A DNA stretch of 64,000 bases from an uncultured Christensenellaceae bacterium (GTDB lineage: Bacteria > Bacillota > Clostridia > Christensenellales > Borkfalkiaceae): assembly GCA_910588615.1 (NCBI GenBank), contig CAJUOI010000003.1, positions 20,998 to 84,997 on the forward strand, read 5' to 3'. The translations under genes and the position numbers were made by a program. The notes under the pieces were generated by a model. The model was given only the letters and a program-made list of their open reading frames with translations, was not told where the DNA came from and ran no database searches. Shown in pieces: positions 55,388 to 62,072 of this stretch. Positions within the stretch are counted from its first letter, which is position 1; each line of letters starts with the position of its first letter.

Positions 55388-55882
55388 TTAAGCCGGTACA
55401 GTATAGTTATAAGCGTACTTGTTTAACCGCTCGCCTTTCAAATTCAGAATATAACCATCCTCCACCTTGCAGCCCCATTCGGGATTATGAAGCGGTAATT
55501 CTTCTAAAATATCCTCATCCGTTACATCTGAACTTTCTATTACTTCCAAATCCTCTATTTTAATAGAAGCGCTCAAATCATCCGCAAGCGTTTTAGGATC
55601 TTCTCTATAAAACAAAAACGTTCCGCGACGAATTTCAGCGGCTAAAATATGACCTTCGTCCCCCTTGTGAATTCCGTATTGTTCATATTCATCCGTAAGA
55701 ACGCAAACCCGATCTAAATACTCGCGCTTTCCTGCTAATTCCACTGCAATGCTCACTCGTTGCCCGTATCTATTCAACACGCCCAGTTCATATTTCCCTT
55801 TCAAAAATTCTTTTTTGGCAGATTCTGCAATGATATTGTAAACTTCCTCGGCATCGTCAATAATATATCCCATACTTTTCAT
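55388..55882 (-). CDS. Protein with DUF6883-like start and DUF4926-like middle (probably decayed toxin/immunity unit)
   Basis: In this 164-residue frame, residues about 1-50 (SMGYIIDDAEEVYNIIAESA, then GVLNRYGQRVSIAVELAG) look like part of a DUF6883 domain, found at the ends of polymorphic toxins and phage minor-head proteins. Residues about 55-115 (LDRVCVLTDEYEQYGIHKGD) fit DUF4926, a small beta domain often encoded beside it. A third part ends YAYNYTVPA. The start overlaps the stop of the next frame (TAATG). Family calls are from pattern memory. Confidence 0.45.
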   Translation of the reverse strand: MKSMGYIIDDAEEVYNIIAESAKKEFLKGKYELGVLNRYGQRVSIAVELAGKREYLDRVCVLTDEYEQYGIHKGDEGHILAAEIRRGTFLFYREDPKTLADDLSASIKIEDLEVIESSDVTDEDILEELPLHNPEWGCKVEDGYILNLKGERLNKYAYNYTVPA

Positions 55883-56109
55883 TAAGTCAACCTTTTTGAC
55901 GAATAGTAATCCTTGATTTTTCCCATTGAAAATTCAAGCGTAACTTCATTCAATTCGGTAGGAATTTGTGTGCATTTACAAAACGGATGTTGTTCTTCAT
56001 CAGGTTTATTATTATTTTTGAATATTGTTTTATTGATTGCAACGCAAATTTCGCAAGTATGCGTCATCGGATCCGCCACCGCAATTCCTCCGCACACCTC
56101 TATATCCAA
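55882..56109 (-). pseudogene. Cys-rich minor-head/toxin-type fragment
   Basis: This 75-residue frame contains CEICVAINKTIFKN and HPFCKCTQIP, the paired-cysteine pattern seen near the C-terminus of SPP1 gp7-like minor-head proteins and toxins built on them (CPxC...HPNCRC). It ends SMGKIKDYYSSKRLT at a stop; the next frame, shifted by one, begins with the continuation expected for DUF6883. The pair therefore looks like one gene broken by a frameshift, with its 5' part missing. Confidence 0.45.
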
Positions 56110-56278
56110 CGGACTATCATTCTGCCGCTGCCGTCAACCGTCTCCTTCTTTCAAAAACGTAGCCACTTTTTTCTTAAAAAACCCGTCAAATAAACTCATT
56201 AAAATTCTCCTTTTGTTTTACTCTAATTATAACATGCAATTTTTGGGTAAAGGGGGTATCATGACAAAATTTTTTGCA

Positions 56279-56494
56279 TCACAATAAAAAATTCTGCAAA
56301 TACAGCAACAGCCGCTTGTTGAATATCTGAACGTACTTCTCCGTAACGCCCCATTCTGCTGCTAACGCCTTTTGCGTTAGACCGCTTTCGTACAGCCCGC
56401 GATAAACGCGCCGAAGGGGTTTGGACGCACTCTCAATCGCACGGAAATAATTCTCCACAAACCGCTTGATATCGGCGGGAACTAAAATTTCCAC
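56279..56494 (-). CDS. Small HTH protein of the integrative element
   Basis: This 71-residue protein has a predicted helix-turn-helix (LTQKALAAEWGVTEKYVQIF) preceded by helical segments. It starts at a GTG (56494) overlapping the end of the 30-residue gene, so translation is probably coupled. It may act as a small regulator or adaptor. The frame ends 170 bases before the remains of the toxin unit, and 56110-56278 holds no gene. Confidence 0.5.
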   Translation of the reverse strand: MEILVPADIKRFVENYFRAIESASKPLRRVYRGLYESGLTQKALAAEWGVTEKYVQIFNKRLLLYLQNFLL

Positions 56495-56574
56495 GCCTTT
56501 TCCGCCGATTTAAGTGCAAAATGATATTCTCGGATAATCTTCAATTCCGCTCTGATTTCCTGTAAATTTTTCAT
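56482..56574 (-). CDS. 30-residue helical peptide gene
   Basis: GGGAGG eight bases before ATG 56574 starts a 30-codon frame encoding an amphipathic charged helix (MKNLQEIRAELKIIREYHFA). Its last codons overlap the GTG of the HTH gene. The strong ribosome site is the main evidence; it may be a leader peptide that couples translation of the HTH gene. No family was recognised. Confidence 0.45.
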   Translation of the reverse strand: MKNLQEIRAELKIIREYHFALKSAEKAWKF

Positions 56575-56616
56575 ACTATTTTCCTCCCAAATTTCCCCAA
56601 AAGTTGGGGTATTGAC

Positions 56617-56760
56617 ACTTGCGCGTGCGCTTGGTTTATACGAGCGGGTGCGCGCTCCGCGCGCACCCGATACAAGGTGTCGTCAACCGTGCAGACCACC
56701 GCGCGGGGCGGGGGTTGCGCTGAACCGCTTGCAACCGCCCGCCCCGTTCTCGCGGTGGTC
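56617..56760 (+). repeat. Composite palindrome B
   Basis: The first hairpin is GGGTGCGCGC/GCGCGCACCC (56646-56668) with flanks GCGCGTGCGCTTGG (56621) and TACAAGGTGTCGTC (56671). These flanks are the exact reverse complement of those at palindrome C. The second hairpin (56694-56760) nests GACCACCGCG/CGCGGTGGTC, GGGGCGGG/CCCGCCCC and GGTTGC/GCAACC around the loop GCTGAACCGCTT, in the same orientation as in A and C. It starts 30 bases past the Rep gene stop. Confidence 0.75.
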
Positions 56761-56789
56761 GTTTCTTGCGTGTTCTTGTTGCCGTTCCT

Positions 56790-57767
56790 CTAATATATGT
56801 ATCGGGGTTCATACCCGCGCGGGGGTGGTGTTGCGTAGTGTTGTATATCTCTTTCCCAATCTATCACGTCGTCGAATAGAACGTACTTTAATACGAAATT
56901 TCGGATTTTGCTTGCAATGTCGTCATTGTCTATTGTGGTGTATAGTTCGGCGGGAATGCCTCGACTATACGTTATCTTTTCGCCCGTCTTTTCTATGTAT
57001 TTGAGTAGATAGGAAACGGCGTTTCCGTGTTTGAGTTCTACGGGGCTGATTTCCTCGAAGTCGTTCCGCCCGAACCGTTCCGCGAAAAAGTCATTTTCAT
57101 GCGTGGTCTGCATTTTGTGTTGTTTCGTGCTATAATCTTGCTTTTCCGTTATCGTGCCTATCATTTCATTTTCGGGTACGTACACGAGCGCATGAAAATG
57201 CAAACGCCCCGTTTCGGGCGCGCGCTCGAATACGCCCATATACCGCCATTTATGGCGCGTGTGCAGGTTGGAAAGACATTTACGGAGCTTTGCGCGGAAC
57301 TCTGTTTCCGTGTGTTTTTCGTCCGAATATGTTATCGTTACAAAGTGCGTCCAACGGTTCATATTTGCTTTGTTCCGAAAGCGTTTCTTTCGGTGATGCA
57401 GGTTGTTTAACTTACGCTTTATATTCTCGTCTATAAAGGCATTTACGGCGGTTTCGTCCTCGAATAGGTGTATTAAGTTATCTTGCAAAAATGCGCGCGT
57501 TTCGGCTTTGCCTTTGCCCTCTGTAAGTGTTAAGGCGTATAACCCGTCAAAGAGTTCGCGGGCGGTATCTTCTTTCCGTTTGCGGGGGCGTTGGGGCTTG
57601 TGTTTCGTCCTCGTAAGCGGAACGGCGACAAAATGCCCGCCGTCGTTGTACACTCGGCAAAACTGACCCTTGCGCCGTGTCGGGCGGGGGTCGTCGAAGA
57701 ATGTCGGTTGATAGTAACGGTCAAACGGGTTTTTGCCGTAGCCGTTTGCAATGGCTGTTGCGGTCAT
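56790..57767 (-). CDS. HUH-family rolling-circle replication initiator
   Basis: This 325-residue protein has an N-terminal basic region (about 1-75) followed by the core shared with the DUF3800-fused Rep: ELFDGLYALT, the strand THFVTITYSDEKHTETEF (motif I), the metal-binding HUH motif RLHFHALVYVPE and the catalytic tyrosine region VSYLLKYIEKTGEK. It should nick the element's origin to start replication or transfer. Palindromes B and C are candidate targets. AAGGA precedes ATG 57767 by nine bases. Confidence 0.82.
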   Translation of the reverse strand: MTATAIANGYGKNPFDRYYQPTFFDDPRPTRRKGQFCRVYNDGGHFVAVPLTRTKHKPQRPRKRKEDTARELFDGLYALTLTEGKGKAETRAFLQDNLIHLFEDETAVNAFIDENIKRKLNNLHHRKKRFRNKANMNRWTHFVTITYSDEKHTETEFRAKLRKCLSNLHTRHKWRYMGVFERAPETGRLHFHALVYVPENEMIGTITEKQDYSTKQHKMQTTHENDFFAERFGRNDFEEISPVELKHGNAVSYLLKYIEKTGEKITYSRGIPAELYTTIDNDDIASKIRNFVLKYVLFDDVIDWERDIQHYATPPPRGYEPRYIY

Positions 57768-57825
57768 TTCTGCTTTTCCTTTTCGGGGTTTCGGTTTTGT
57801 TCTTGCCTTTGTGGTAGTCGAGGAC

Positions 57826-57874
57826 GGGGGGAAACAAATTCACCCGAGCGCGCTGCTTACTCTTTGTTTCCCCC
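57826..57874. repeat. Inverted repeat upstream of the Rep gene
   Basis: Perfect 12-base arms GGGGGAAACAAA (57827-57838) and TTTGTTTCCCCC (57863-57874) surround a 24-base centre. It lies about 60-110 bases ahead of the Rep start, inside the 214-base gap after the sigma-like gene. It may be an attenuator, an operator or part of an origin. The remainder of the gap holds no gene. Confidence 0.6.
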
Positions 57875-57981
57875 TCTTGACCCCCTTCGTCTATTATGGG
57901 AAGTGTTGCGGGGTGTCTGGGTTCTCAGCTTATATTTTGCCCCCGTCGCAAAGGAGGAAAACGGCGGGGGCGGGTGTGGGC

Positions 57982-58635
57982 TTATACTGCGTATTCGTAG
58001 TAACCTACTTCGTATAGCCAATTTTTCAAAGTGTCTGCGTTACTACGAAATTTTTTGAAAATTTCTTCGCGGGTGCGTTTTACCGTGCGGGGGTTCTTTC
58101 CTAAATCGCGAGCGATTTCGTTATACGTTTTGCCCGTCCAATAGAATTGCGCAAATACCCGTTTTTGCTCTTTGGCAAGATACCCGCAAAAGAAATCAAA
58201 AAGGCGTTGCGAAATGTCGGGGCGGGGTTCGATTTCTTCTATCATGTTAAAATCGCTTGCAAGGCTTTCGCCAATCGTCGTTACTTCTTTTTCTTCTCCC
58301 TCTATGGGCTTGTCGAATACATAGTATTCAATACCGCATTTACTGTCTTTTAATTGCGCTTTTTTTCGCTGTCCGCCGTATCGGTAATCACTGAATACTT
58401 TGTAAAGACACCGCCCGAAATATGCGGGGCTGTCAAAGCTCATTTTGTCGAAATACAAATACACTTCTTGCGTTAAATCTTCCCACCCGTAATAATTTGT
58501 ACGCCTGCAATAGCTCTTTGCTATTCGCTGTATATACTTGTAATTCGCCAAATAATAGCGGTTGATTGTTTCGCGGTCGCCGTGCTTGATTTTCTCAATC
58601 TCGGCGGGCGCGGGTGCTATGTAGTCGGCTTTCAT
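57982..58635 (-). CDS. Sigma-70-family factor of the integrative element
   Basis: This 217-residue protein has region 2 (TNYYGWEDLTQEVYLYFDKM) and region 4 (KTYNEIARDLGKNPRTVKRT) recognisable at about 45-65 and 170-195. Similar factors occur in conjugative elements and phages and could drive late element genes. GAGGAG lies nine bases before ATG 58635. It is not closely similar to the sigma-like copies at 50.8 and 54.5 kb. Confidence 0.78.
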   Translation of the reverse strand: MKADYIAPAPAEIEKIKHGDRETINRYYLANYKYIQRIAKSYCRRTNYYGWEDLTQEVYLYFDKMSFDSPAYFGRCLYKVFSDYRYGGQRKKAQLKDSKCGIEYYVFDKPIEGEEKEVTTIGESLASDFNMIEEIEPRPDISQRLFDFFCGYLAKEQKRVFAQFYWTGKTYNEIARDLGKNPRTVKRTREEIFKKFRSNADTLKNWLYEVGYYEYAV

Positions 58636-58641
58636 GGGTTC

Positions 58642-59022
58642 TTACTCCTCGTTTGCTGTTTCTTCGGCGCGCTTTGCCATTTGCAAAAGCACGTTCAAAA
58701 CGCTCTTATCGCTTTCCGCGCGGGGTTTCAGCTTGTAGCTGTACAAAATGCCGTCCTCGTCCGTGTTCTGCACCTCGTAAACGGTGTAGCGCGTTTTCCC
58801 GCCCGTCGCCGTTTCGCTTTCTTCTTCGTGTACGTACAATTCCGCTGTAGGCGCAATATCGAAGATAATATCGAGAATGCCGTAGCCGTCAAAATCTCTC
58901 TTTTTCGGTACAAGGTCTACTTGAACCTCACGCCCGCGCAGCTTCCCGCGCACGAAATAGCCGTAGTATTCTTTCTTGTCTTTTGCCGTGTACTTCTCAC
59001 GTTCTACCGTTAAATTTGCCAT
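58642..59022 (-). CDS. Uncharacterised element protein (possible ssDNA-binding role)
   Basis: This 126-residue protein has mixed beta-rich character (KKEYYGYFVRGKLRGREVQV, GYGILDIIFDIA, RYTVYEVQNTDEDG) and an acidic C-terminal helix. Similar-looking small proteins accompany Reps in rolling-circle elements, where one often binds single-stranded DNA; this role is a guess from position. GGAG lies ten bases upstream, and its ATG overlaps the stop of the preceding gene (TAATG). Confidence 0.5.
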   Translation of the reverse strand: MANLTVEREKYTAKDKKEYYGYFVRGKLRGREVQVDLVPKKRDFDGYGILDIIFDIAPTAELYVHEEESETATGGKTRYTVYEVQNTDEDGILYSYKLKPRAESDKSVLNVLLQMAKRAEETANEE

Positions 59023-59246
59023 TATTCGTCGTCTCCTTCGTCGTAATTTTCGATGTCTGCCGTAAATCCGATTGCGGTTACGCTTCTTCTTTCGGGAACT
59101 GTGCGCGTTACCGATATAGCCCCGTGCGCGTTCTCAAATGTGATTTGTTCTACGCTCTTATCGCTCAAAATATCGCGGACAAGACGTATCATGCACTTCC
59201 GTTGGCGTTCCTCAAAGGAATAGCCGTTATTTCTTCTCTTGCTCAT
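59022..59246 (-). CDS. Uncharacterised 74-residue element protein
   Basis: A basic N-terminal helix (KRRNNGYSFEERQRKCMIRL) is followed by a beta-rich acidic C-terminus (AISVTRTVPERRSVTAIGFT). It overlaps the upstream basic protein gene by 20 bases and the next gene by one, so it is translated in a coupled series. No family was recognised. Confidence 0.55.
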   Translation of the reverse strand: MSKRRNNGYSFEERQRKCMIRLVRDILSDKSVEQITFENAHGAISVTRTVPERRSVTAIGFTADIENYDEGDDE

Positions 59247-59436
59247 TGTTTCCCCCTGCGGGCGCGTTCGCCTGCGCCTGTTTCTTCTCCTGCGCTTTGC
59301 GCCTTGCCCAATACGCCTGCTGTGCCTTGCGCTTGTCCGATTTCGCGGGCGCGGGGTTCTTCGTTGCTTTCATCGGCTTTTTGCCTTTGCTCTTCCGCTT
59401 GCGCTTGTCGTCCGTTACCAAAATGTGTAGTTTCAT
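59227..59436 (-). CDS. Small highly basic element protein
   Basis: This 69-residue protein is Lys/Arg/Gln/Ala-rich in its second half (KATKNPAPAKSDKRKAQQAY, WARRKAQEKKQAQANAPAGG). The composition suggests nucleic-acid binding. It is the first gene of the leftward element operon, with AAGGAG eight bases upstream, and is driven by the promoter at 59500-59528. Confidence 0.55.
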   Translation of the reverse strand: MKLHILVTDDKRKRKSKGKKPMKATKNPAPAKSDKRKAQQAYWARRKAQEKKQAQANAPAGGNNEQEKK

Positions 59437-59476
59437 GTTCCTTTCTCCTTGCGTTGGTCGCTACCCTGTTTTTTCA

Positions 59477-59550
59477 TTCACGTTTTCGTGAATAATGTAA
59501 TTGTAGCTCACGTATCCGTGAATGTCAACTATTTTTCACGCATTCGTGAT
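59477..59550. promoter_or_regulatory. Three repressor operators over the element's main promoter
   Basis: Near-identical 16-base palindromes of the form TTCACG-N4-CGTGAA lie at 59477-59492, 59507-59522 and 59535-59550, centred 30 and 28 bases apart. The leftward promoter TTGACA (59528-59523)-17-TACAAT (59505-59500) encloses the middle operator exactly in its spacer; the first covers the expected start site. The third lies ahead of a TATAAA for the divergent repressor gene. This is the layout of a phage-like repression switch. Confidence 0.85.
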
Positions 59551-59584
59551 AAAATTATTATAAATTTTTTTGTGAGGTGTCTAT

Positions 59585-59917
59585 ATGCTTGTCAATGGTA
59601 CATTTTTTACAAGGCTTACTAATGCGAATAACGAAGAATTTGAAGTTACCGAAGAAGAAATGGCAAACGCTTTTGCTTGTTGCCTAAAAGAACTGCGTAA
59701 ATTCAAAGGATATACATTGAAACAAGTTGCAGACGGAACGGAAATTCCGTTTCAAACTATTGCGCGATACGAAAGCGGGGAAAATACGCCAAGTATAATT
59801 CAAGCGTTTAAGTTAGCGTATTTTTATAATATCGAACTAACCGATATGTTTTTAGCTGGTTATATTGACGAAGATAACCGCGAGAAGTTTTTTGAAGAAC
59901 AATTCGGACAACAGTAA
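59585..59917 (+). CDS. XRE-family repressor of the integrative element
   Basis: This 110-residue protein has a single HTH domain (LKQVADGTEIPFQTIARYES, about 45-65) and short flanking helices. It is transcribed away from the leftward element operon across the operator array, so it most likely represses both directions. AT-rich codon use differs from the neighbours. The start at ATG 59585 has GAGG eight bases upstream. Confidence 0.85.
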   Translation: MLVNGTFFTRLTNANNEEFEVTEEEMANAFACCLKELRKFKGYTLKQVADGTEIPFQTIARYESGENTPSIIQAFKLAYFYNIELTDMFLAGYIDEDNREKFFEEQFGQQ

Positions 59918-59952
59918 AAAAGGGCGGTAGCATTTTGCTATCGCCCTTTTCC
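59914..59952. terminator. Bidirectional terminator
   Basis: A stem of about 15 pairs, AAAAGGGCGGTAGCA with TGCTATCGCCCTTTT and one G-T pair, lies between the convergent repressor and integrase genes. It has A- and T-runs on both sides. Confidence 0.85.
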
Positions 59953-59957
59953 TATGG

Positions 59958-60875
59958 CTATATTTTCGGGTTAAACTTCGCCACTTCTTGCCGTTCAAAT
60001 TCGGTCAGTAAATGGCTGTATATCTCGTCCGTCGTTGCGGTGCGTTTATGTCCTAACCACTTTGCAACGGTTTTCGTTGCTATTCCGCTTTCAAGGCAAC
60101 GGGTTGCGAATGTATGCCGTAAGTCGTGAATACGGAATATTAGCCCGCTTTGCTTGCGTATGCGGTAAAAGGCGCATTGCACCGCCCTGTATGTGTACGG
60201 GAACACGTTTTCCCCCGTGCGGGGTATTTCCTTGAATAGCTCCGCTATCTGCGGGAATAGCGGGATATATCGTTCGCTCGTTTCCGTTTTCGTTCCCCGT
60301 ATAAAAATGCGGTTATGGTCGGTGTCTATGTCCCGCCATAACAGCGTCAGAGCCTCTTGACAGCGGACACCGCTTAAAAGGTAAAAGAGCCACAGCGGGC
60401 GGGTGTAGTCGTCTTGTATAGCTTGCATGAATGCCGTTTGTTCTTCGTGTGTAAGGGCGCGCCCTTTCTTTCGTTTGTGGTAAACGAAATCTAACTTTTC
60501 GGCGGGGTTATCTGCTATGAGGTCATACTGATAAGCCCGCTTGAATACCGCCCGCAGTACGTTATATACGACTTGTCGCATATAACTATACGGGCAATTT
60601 TCAATGGCTTTGAGCATTTCGAACGCGCGTACTTTGTTTAAGGGCTTATCTTTTATCGCGGGCTTTATGTAGAGTTTGAACGCATTACGGAGTATCGAAA
60701 GGCTTTTCGGCTTGATTTTCGGGGCTTTGACTGTCGTCAACCACGTTTCCGTGTATTCGTATAGTAGCGGGCAGGTTGCGGGGGCTGTCCGTGTGCTTGC
60801 AACTGTTTGACTTTGCATTTTTATAAGGGTGTCGAGCCTGTCTAAAATGGCTTGTAAATACTCGTTTTCCGTCAT
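59958..60875 (-). CDS. int: Tyrosine recombinase (integrase)
   Basis: This 305-residue phage-type integrase has an N-terminal SAM-like core-binding domain (about 45-145) and a catalytic domain. All active residues are visible: Arg in LLSGVRCQEALTLLWRD, Lys in RGTKTETSERYIPL, HxxR in RIHDLRHTFATRC, His in WLGHKRTATT and Tyr in DEIYSHLL. It should integrate and excise the element. It lies at the right edge of the island, 33 bases from palindrome C. An attachment core could not be identified. Confidence 0.95.
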   Translation of the reverse strand: MTENEYLQAILDRLDTLIKMQSQTVASTRTAPATCPLLYEYTETWLTTVKAPKIKPKSLSILRNAFKLYIKPAIKDKPLNKVRAFEMLKAIENCPYSYMRQVVYNVLRAVFKRAYQYDLIADNPAEKLDFVYHKRKKGRALTHEEQTAFMQAIQDDYTRPLWLFYLLSGVRCQEALTLLWRDIDTDHNRIFIRGTKTETSERYIPLFPQIAELFKEIPRTGENVFPYTYRAVQCAFYRIRKQSGLIFRIHDLRHTFATRCLESGIATKTVAKWLGHKRTATTDEIYSHLLTEFERQEVAKFNPKI

Positions 60876-60908
60876 TTTTTATCGTCCTTTTGCTCTTTGG
60901 GAGCATTA

Positions 60909-61080
60909 GACGACACCTTGTATTTTACAAGTCGGCTCGCTACGCTCGCCGAACCAAGCGCACGCGCTCTCAACTGAAAAAAATGCTAAAATTACTAAAA
61001 TCGTGCGCCGACGGGCGAGGCGTGCCGCTAATCCGCTTGGGCACCGCCTCGCACATTCCGTCGCGCAGACTCCCGATTTT
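60909..61080 (+). repeat. Composite palindrome C
   Basis: The first part has flanks GACGACACCTTGTA (60909) and CCAAGCGCACGCGC (60954), identical to those of palindrome B on the opposite strand, around an imperfect stem CGGC...GCCG. The second part (60997-61080) nests AAAATCG/CGATTTT, GCG...CGC, GCGAGGC/GCCTCGC and GTGCC/GGCAC around the loop GCTAATCCGCTTG. It aligns with A over the whole unit, including the linker CAACTGAA and the downstream CCGTATTTT. The rest of the gene-free 60876-61294 interval shows nothing else clear. Confidence 0.75.
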
Positions 61081-61294
61081 AAACCGTATTTTATGCCGTC
61101 CTCTTTCAGCTTACTTTGCGCATCCGACCACCCGCTTGATTGCTTTTATCCGCCGCTTTTCCTCTTTGCTCCCCATTAAAATTTTTTCAAGCGGAGAAAA
61201 CGCATCGCTAATCTGCCGTGCGCTATCCCGTTTTTTGATTGTTTGATTATAATCCGCGCGGACGGCTATTCTTTTATTAGCCCTTATTTTCCTT

Positions 61295-61864
61295 TTATTC
61301 TAATTGCTTTTGCAGAAACTGACACAAGCTCTTGTTCAACATTCGTATGTACTCACAACTTACGTCCCAATCGTATGCCACCGTAGCTTGCGTATTATTA
61401 TTGATATACAGAGAAATCACGTCGTTTTGGCTTACAATTTTCGCCAAACCGTCAAACATTTTCTGCTTGGAATAATAATATCGGATATCCCTTAAATCTT
61501 GCCTTATCTGCGTTAATATGATCACTTCGCTTTCTCCCTCTTCCATTTCGGATATGCAAACGTATCTAATACGGTCATCATGATTTTTTCTATCGTTATC
61601 CTTCAAATGCGGCAATATTCGTTCCATCAATTCCGTTTGCTCTGACGTGAAAAATCTCATATCGGGAATGTAGTCTTCATCTATAAAGATACCTCCGCCG
61701 TTTCCCGCTACCATATAGAGAGGAACTTCCGTTGACAGCCATTCGATATCAGTTTCTATCGTTCGCTTGCTGACGCTGAATTCGAACGCAAGATTTCCGA
61801 GCGTTTCTTTCTTACGCCGAAACAAAACCATTACTATGGCTTTTCTGCGTTCGTACATCGTCAC
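61295..61864 (-). CDS. HTH_11-type transcriptional regulator
   Basis: This 189-residue protein has an N-terminal DeoR/BirA-like winged helix (YERRKAIVMVLFRRKKETLG, NLAFEFSVSKRTIETDIEWL) and an uncharacterised C-terminal part (FFTSEQTELMERILPHL). It is shorter than DeoR proteins and lacks their sugar-phosphate sensor domain. GTG 61864 has AAGGAGG nine bases upstream. It lies next to the amino-sugar genes and could control them, but the 200-base gap and the adjacent island leave this open. Confidence 0.7.
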   Translation of the reverse strand: MTMYERRKAIVMVLFRRKKETLGNLAFEFSVSKRTIETDIEWLSTEVPLYMVAGNGGGIFIDEDYIPDMRFFTSEQTELMERILPHLKDNDRKNHDDRIRYVCISEMEEGESEVIILTQIRQDLRDIRYYYSKQKMFDGLAKIVSQNDVISLYINNNTQATVAYDWDVSCEYIRMLNKSLCQFLQKQLE

Positions 61865-61950
61865 AGCACTTCCCCTCCTTTGCCCGTTTTACGCCCCTAT
61901 TCTAAACTGCAAAGTCGAAAGCCCGCTTAGACTTTAAAAATTTTTTCTAA

Positions 61951-62070
61951 CAAAAAATCCCCGAAGGCGTTTTGTCGCCGTCGAGGATTTCTTCGAGCTT
62001 CTTTCTATATAGTTCTTTGGCGTTTTCCCGTTTCTCTCTCCGGCGTTGAAAATCATCCAATTTATGAAAT
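61951..62070 (-). pseudogene. Short coding remnant and hairpin after the PIG-L gene
   Basis: In frame with the PIG-L gene and just past its stop, the minus strand encodes a 35-residue charged helix (DDFQRRREKRENAKELYRKK, then LEEILDGDKTPSGIFC) without a good start. The same bases (61955-61990) fold into an imperfect hairpin, AAATCC...GGATTT, followed leftwards by T residues. That hairpin could terminate the amino-sugar operon. A real small gene cannot be excluded. Confidence 0.3.
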
Positions 62071-62072
62071 TT

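Noticed and set aside
56612..57004. 130-codon plus-strand frame across palindrome B
   Set aside because: It covers the hairpins and the antisense of rep, with no start signal.
50300..61100. A complete prophage
   Set aside because: No capsid, portal, terminase, tail or lysis genes are present; integrase, repressor and Rep fit an integrative element or satellite better.
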